Shown here piece by piece: positions 42,940 to 46,384 of a stretch of 46,384 nt of DNA. Both the position numbers and the translations under genes were made by a program. This DNA comes from Podochytrium sp. JEL0797 (Eukaryota > Chytridiomycota > Chytridiomycetes > Chytridiales > Chytriomycetaceae), in contig JADGJG010000087.1 of the NCBI GenBank assembly GCA_027596195.1, positions 1 through 46,384 of the forward strand, in the 5' to 3' direction. Numbering within the stretch: the first letter of the stretch is position 1; the number at the start of each line of letters is the position of its first letter. Under the pieces are notes generated by a model. The model was given only the letters and a program-made list of their open reading frames with translations, ran no database searches and was not told the DNA's origin.

Positions 42940-43320
42940 CAAAGTCTGATCACGGAGGCATGCCGACATGCTGCCCTCGCCCACCCGTTTTGAGCACGGC
43001 TCTCCCACCAACGAAACCCAGGTTCGAACCAGGGTGGTGAGGAAAAAAGAGTTCGGAGCCGCACACGTGGAGAAAGAGGCCGATGCGGAGGAAGGCCATC
43101 GCGAAAAAAAAACCCGCCTCCGTGCAAGAGTAGCCAACTCCTATGGGCTCGATGACGCCTGCCGGGGGGGCAGCTACAAACTCTGTGTCAATGTGAATAC
43201 AGACCGCTTGGGGGATCACTACGAATCCTTTTGCTTATTCTTTTGATCGCAAAATAGACGGACCTAGTTCCGAAGGAGGAGTGCGGAACTTCTTGTCGGA
43301 CTTTCCAAACGAGTCTCATG
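42940..43320. repeat. Interspersed repeat, copy 2
   Basis: Same element as the copy to the left and in the same orientation, with GGTTCGAACC at the B-box-like position, GGCAGCTACAAA versus GGCAGTTACAAA, and the ACAGACCGCTTGGG and CTTCTTGTCGGxxxxTCCAAACG anchors. Frames crossing the copies (for example on the minus strand at 42655-43137) are not conserved and are not called as genes. Confidence 0.55.
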
Positions 43321-43637
43321 GCATTCGTGAACGGATGGCTGTTGCGCGGTCGATTTTCCTCCAACATGGAGCGCTAGGGTGGTCTTGCGGGGAGAACATC
43401 ACGATAAATTCCATGCTTGGCGAAGCGCAGTTTCGCGTTTCGATTGGGGGTTTGGGAGGTGGTTGGGAAAGAAAGGGTTTGCGTTTAGAAGTATTTAAAA
43501 AAAATAAACGGAAAAGGGTTGGATTAACATAAAACCCAATCGCTGGCGGAATAATGGCGGAAAAAGGAAGACAACGAGGTTGGAGACTGATATAACAAAC
43601 AAGTGTAATGTAGCGCTATTAATTATACCAAATATAT

Positions 43638-43711
43638 CCTCCGCTAGCTCAGTTGGTTAGAGCGTGGTGCTAATAACGCCAAGGTCACAGGTTCGATCCC
43701 TGTGCGGAGCA
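43638..43711 (+). tRNA. tRNA-Ile (anticodon AAU)
   Basis: A full cloverleaf can be drawn: D arm GCTC...GAGC with AGTTGGTTA loop, anticodon stem TGGTG/CGCCA with loop CTAATAA (anticodon AAT), variable AGGTC, T arm ACAGG/CCTGT with TTCGATC loop. Acceptor strands CCTCCGC and GCGGAGC pair at six of seven positions; the 1-72 pair is C-C. The discriminator is A, no CCA is encoded and there is no intron. A TTTT run follows at once as Pol III terminator. A and B boxes match consensus (TAGCTCAGTTGG, GGTTCGATCC). Confidence 0.93.
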
Positions 43712-44115
43712 TTTTATAATTTCCCCGCCGGAAAGTCGTTTTTCGCCCTTTTGACGAGGGAAACGCGTGCGGTAAACTCCAACGTACATGCTCTGTGAGT
43801 TTGAGATCGATTGGTCAAGAACTCATGGAGTGAAGCGCGCTTCAGTCCCCATTAAAGCCTTGAGATTATTATTTTAGCTTCATGCTATTCTGTACGTGTG
43901 ACTCTCGCGACTGTTGGTGGGACATATGGGACGGCGTGGTGGGTTGATGGCACCAAAACTCCAAACACCTCTCCTTTAAAGCTATGGAGTTTTCCGAATT
44001 TGAAAGTCATCCGAGAGCATGATCTTTCACGAACAGGGAATTTTATTGATTCCCTTCAAAGTGGTACATACACAACAGAGGAAAGAAAAAAAAGGAAACG
44101 GGAAACGAAAATGTT
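43712..44115. other. Intergenic, nothing recognised
   Basis: Between the tRNA terminator and the 3' end of the cysteine-rich array. A 73-codon plus frame at 43898 has no family features. No second tRNA or repeat copy is seen. Confidence 0.4.
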
Positions 44116-44730
44116 TTAAACAGCAAGCGCGTTGGGCAAGAAGGCAACAAACTCTCCCAAAGACACGCAAGTCTCCTCCGCCCCACACTCCACCACCTGC
44201 GTCCACCACGGGTCATACGCGCAAATCTGGAGCGACTGCCCCACACATTGGTACGTTCCATACGCCTCAGAAGGACACGACTCGTGGCCAACAGGGGCCG
44301 GTGGCGCGCATCCAATGTTCTCGAAAATGGTGATCTGTGAGATGCAAGTGTACCCTAACGCGCTGAAGTCGTTGGTTAGGACCCAGTTGGATCCGGTGCA
44401 GAACCAGAGTTGGTTGGTGGTGGTGCATTTGTAGGAGACCATTTCGGTGGTGGAGCAGATTTCTGGGGTCACGGGTGGGGCAGGGGTGGAAGTCGCGACG
44501 GAAGTGGGGGGGACGGAGGGTGTGACGACAGGCGTGGAGGTGGGGGATGCGACGGGGGTCGTTGGGAAACACCCAACGCCTTCACCACGAGAAACGTCAA
44601 ACTTGCAGACGCGTTCTCCAGTGGAACCACAGTCTTGGAGAATGACCCAGTTGGATCCATCACATGGTGGCTGGTCTTGGTGGCGATAGATATCACGATT
44701 CGAAAGCTGCGCGCATCGTCGAAAACACAA
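44116..44730 (-). CDS. Cysteine-rich modular secreted-type protein, 3' part
   Basis: An open frame of about 204 residues with three Cys modules: PCDGSNWVILQDCGSTGERVC, then after a Ser/Thr/Pro/Val linker CSTTEMVSYKCTTTNQLWFC and CPSEAYGTYQCVGQSLQIC...DPWWTQVVECGAEETC, ending LPNALAV. Each module follows YxC...LxxC...WxxxxxCGxxxxC, reminiscent of small chitin-binding modules such as CBM19, but the assignment is tentative. No ATG or signal peptide precedes the first module (the frame begins at a TTG after a plausible GCGCAG acceptor), so either an upstream exon is missing or this is a 5'-truncated copy. Confidence 0.55.
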   Translation of the reverse strand: MCFRRCAQLSNRDIYRHQDQPPCDGSNWVILQDCGSTGERVCKFDVSRGEGVGCFPTTPVASPTSTPVVTPSVPPTSVATSTPAPPVTPEICSTTEMVSYKCTTTNQLWFCTGSNWVLTNDFSALGYTCISQITIFENIGCAPPAPVGHESCPSEAYGTYQCVGQSLQICAYDPWWTQVVECGAEETCVSLGEFVAFLPNALAV

Positions 44731-44865
44731 TATCAGACACAGTCAAAAAAAATCACAATCACTACACGTTTATTCACATTCCAGAGGAAAAAGGGGGATT
44801 GTACAGATAGCATGTTCAAGGTTTCGCAAAGTCAAGGCGAAGTTTCAAGGGGGGGGGTCAACTTT

Positions 44866-45261
44866 TCACTGCTGACTCTTTGGCAAGCACCCGTTGAACT
44901 TTCCAGCTTCAGCAGCGACACAAAGGTCATCACCGGTGCAGATCTCGACGGTCGTCCACCATGGGTCGAATCCGCAAACCCTGAGAGAGAGAAAAACGCG
45001 TCGGGTTAGAATTAAATTAAAAAAGCAGAGGAGATAGAAAAATACTCAACTGCAACTCATGTCCAACACACTGATAAGTCCCATACTTGACACCCTCACA
45101 CGAAACGAGTCCAGCAGGTGGTTTTGGGGAACACCCAATGTTCTCGTACGTGTTGCCCACAGCGTTGCAAGTGAGTCCTTGCGCGCCACAGTCGTTCTCA
45201 ATGACCCACTTGGATCCGTTACACTCAACCAGCGTGTTTTCGGGTCCACAGGCGCGGTGGC
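44866..45261 (-). CDS. Cysteine-rich modular protein, last two modules
   Basis: Exons 45261-45051 and 44980-44866 (70-nt intron GTTGAG...CTCAG, phase 2). The product reads ACGPENTLVECNGSKWVIEN...GNTYENIGC, then CEGVKYGTYQCVGHELQ joined to VCGFDPWWTTVEICTGDDLC and the end FNGCLPKSQQ. The splice recreates the same LQxCxxDPWWT pattern as in the neighbouring frame, which supports it. An AATAAA is about 95 bases downstream. The 5' end runs into the other copy of the repeat unit with no start codon, so this is a partial gene created by the tandem duplication. Confidence 0.55.
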
Positions 45262-45852
45262 CAGGCAACAAACTCTCCCAAAGACACGCAAGTCTCCTCC
45301 GCCCCACACTCCACCACCTGCGTCCACCACGGGTCATACGCGCAAATCTGGAGCGACTGGCCCACACACTTGTACGCTCCATACGCCTCAGAAGGACACG
45401 ACTCATGTCCAGCAGGGGCCGGTGGAGCACATCCAATGTTCTCGAAAAATGGTGATCTGTGAGATGCAAGTGTACCCTAACGCGCTGAAGTCGTTGGTTA
45501 GGACCCAGTTGGATCCGGTGCAGAACCAGAGTTGGTTGGTGGTGGTGCATTTGTAGGAGACCATTTCGGTGGTGGAGCAGATTTCTGGGGTCACGGGTGG
45601 GGCAGGGGTGGAAGTCGCGACGGAAGTGGGGGGGACGGAGGGTGTGACGACAGGCGTGGAGGTGGGGGATGCGACGGGGGTCGTTGGGAAACACCCAACG
45701 CCTTCACCACGAGAAACGTCAAACTTGCAGACGCGTTCTCCAGTGGACCCACAGTCTTGGAGAATGACCCAGTTGGATCCATCACATGGTGGCTGGTCTT
45801 GGTGGCGATAGATATCACGATTCGAAAGCTGCGCGCATCGTCGAAAACACAA
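45262..45852 (-). pseudogene. Second copy of the three-module fragment, frameshifted and fused
   Basis: Nearly identical to 44141-44730, shifted by 1122 bases. One extra A in a run (45437-45441, five A versus four) shifts the frame after SQITIF, so the third module is lost. At 45262 the copy ends abruptly inside the CVSLGE stretch and joins the middle of the other gene's modules. The same break is where the period repeats. It may be a true pseudogene or an assembly join. Confidence 0.7.
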
Positions 45853-45987
45853 TATCAGACACAGTCAAAAAAAATCACAATCACTACACGTTTATTCACA
45901 TTCCAGAGGAAAAAGGGGGATTGTACAGATAGCATGTTCAAGGTTTCGCAAAGTCAAGGCGAAGTTTCAAGGGGGGGGGTCAACTTT

Positions 45988-46384
45988 TCACTGCTGACTC
46001 TTTGGCAAGCACCCGTTGAACTTTCCAGCTTCAGCAGCGACACAAAGGTCATCACCGGTGCAGATCTCGACGGTCGTCCACCATGGGTCGAATCCGCAAA
46101 CCCTGAGAGAGAGAAAAACGCGTCGGGTTAGAATTAAATTAAAAAAGCAGAGGAGATAGAAAAATACTCAACTGCAACTCATGTCCAACACACTGATAAG
46201 TCCCATACTTGACACCCTCACACGAAACGAGTCCAGCAGGTGGTTTTGGGGAACACCCAATGTTCTCGTACGTGTTGCCCACAGCGTTGCAAGTGAGTCC
46301 TTGCGCGCCACAGTCGTTCTCAATGACCCACTTGGATCCGTTACACTCAACCAGCGTGTTTTCGGGTCCACAGGCGCGGTGGCC
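45988..46384 (-). CDS. Cysteine-rich modular protein, 5' end beyond the right edge
   Basis: Identical in plan to 44866-45261: exon 46384-46173, intron 46103-46172, exon 46102-45988, ending KSQQ. Modules with NGSKWVIENDCG and YGTYQCVGHELQ are present. The N-terminus, including any signal peptide, lies outside the window. The window ends at the exact base where the repeat unit would start again. Confidence 0.6.

Larger units (their letters stand above)
44141..46384. repeat. Tandem array, unit about 1.12 kb, two copies in view
   Basis: 44141-45261 and 45262-46384 are near-identical in direct orientation (period 1121-1122). Differences include one A insertion, a few substitutions (for example ACACATTGGTACGTTCC versus ACACACTTGTACGCTCC) and the left-edge junction. 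The final bases (GCGCGGTGGCC) equal those just before the 45262 junction, so a third copy may follow. Confidence 0.9.

Noticed and set aside
42655..43137. 160-codon minus-strand frame
   Set aside because: Lies across the two interspersed repeats and is not conserved between them.
44410..45009. 199-codon plus-strand frame present in both tandem copies
   Set aside because: Gly/Asp-rich antisense shadow of the Ser/Thr/Pro linker and Cys modules; identical in the second copy only because the unit is duplicated.

Overview
This window looks like nuclear DNA of an early-diverging, probably zoosporic (chytrid-like) fungus. The basis is short spliceosomal introns (35 to about 150 nt, mostly GTRNGT...YAG), a ThrE/Prm10-type transporter, the ESCRT-0 subunit Hse1, CBM21 PP1-targeting proteins and many small secreted GPI-type proteins, together with a PINCH-like five-LIM protein and a TIR-domain protein that are unusual for Dikarya. 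The phylum is an inference. Most genes were rebuilt by hand from reading frames, splice sites and intron phase; no search was run.

Layout. 1-5 kb: a gene running off the left edge, a basic nuclear-looking protein, ribosomal protein uL6 (RPL9), and two unrecognised proteins. 5-20 kb is an accessory region, almost all on the minus strand, built from local duplications. It holds three CBM21 glycogen-targeting PP1 subunits, a two-module cysteine-rich GPI protein with a decayed copy beside it, three tiny GPI-type proteins, two Ser/Thr/Pro-repeat surface proteins, two TRAP-type purple acid phosphatases, and a phosphatase pseudogene that marks a block duplication.

20-30 kb is a housekeeping stretch: a ZGPAT-like G-patch protein, F-actin capping protein alpha, an 11-exon ADIP-domain coiled-coil protein, the PINCH-like LIM protein, a small unknown protein and the ThrE-family transporter. 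30-38 kb is an alpha/beta-hydrolase array (four intact genes and one broken copy). A TIR-domain gene sits inside the array and is divergently paired with one hydrolase across 94 bp. The array has grown by segmental duplication, and the broken copy contains an inserted segment with a small membrane-protein gene on the opposite strand.

38-42 kb: a DHA2-type MFS transporter and HSE1. 42-46 kb: two diverged copies of an interspersed repeat with tRNA-like B-box sequences, a tRNA-Ile(AAU), and a tandem array (unit about 1.12 kb) of a cysteine-rich secreted modular gene that runs off the right edge.

Several genes form plausible functional groups: glycogen control by PP1 targeting, a cell-surface/secreted set with shared TATA promoters, and actin/adhesion scaffolding (capping protein, PINCH-like). 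The best candidate for an undescribed system is the TIR gene embedded in the hydrolase array.
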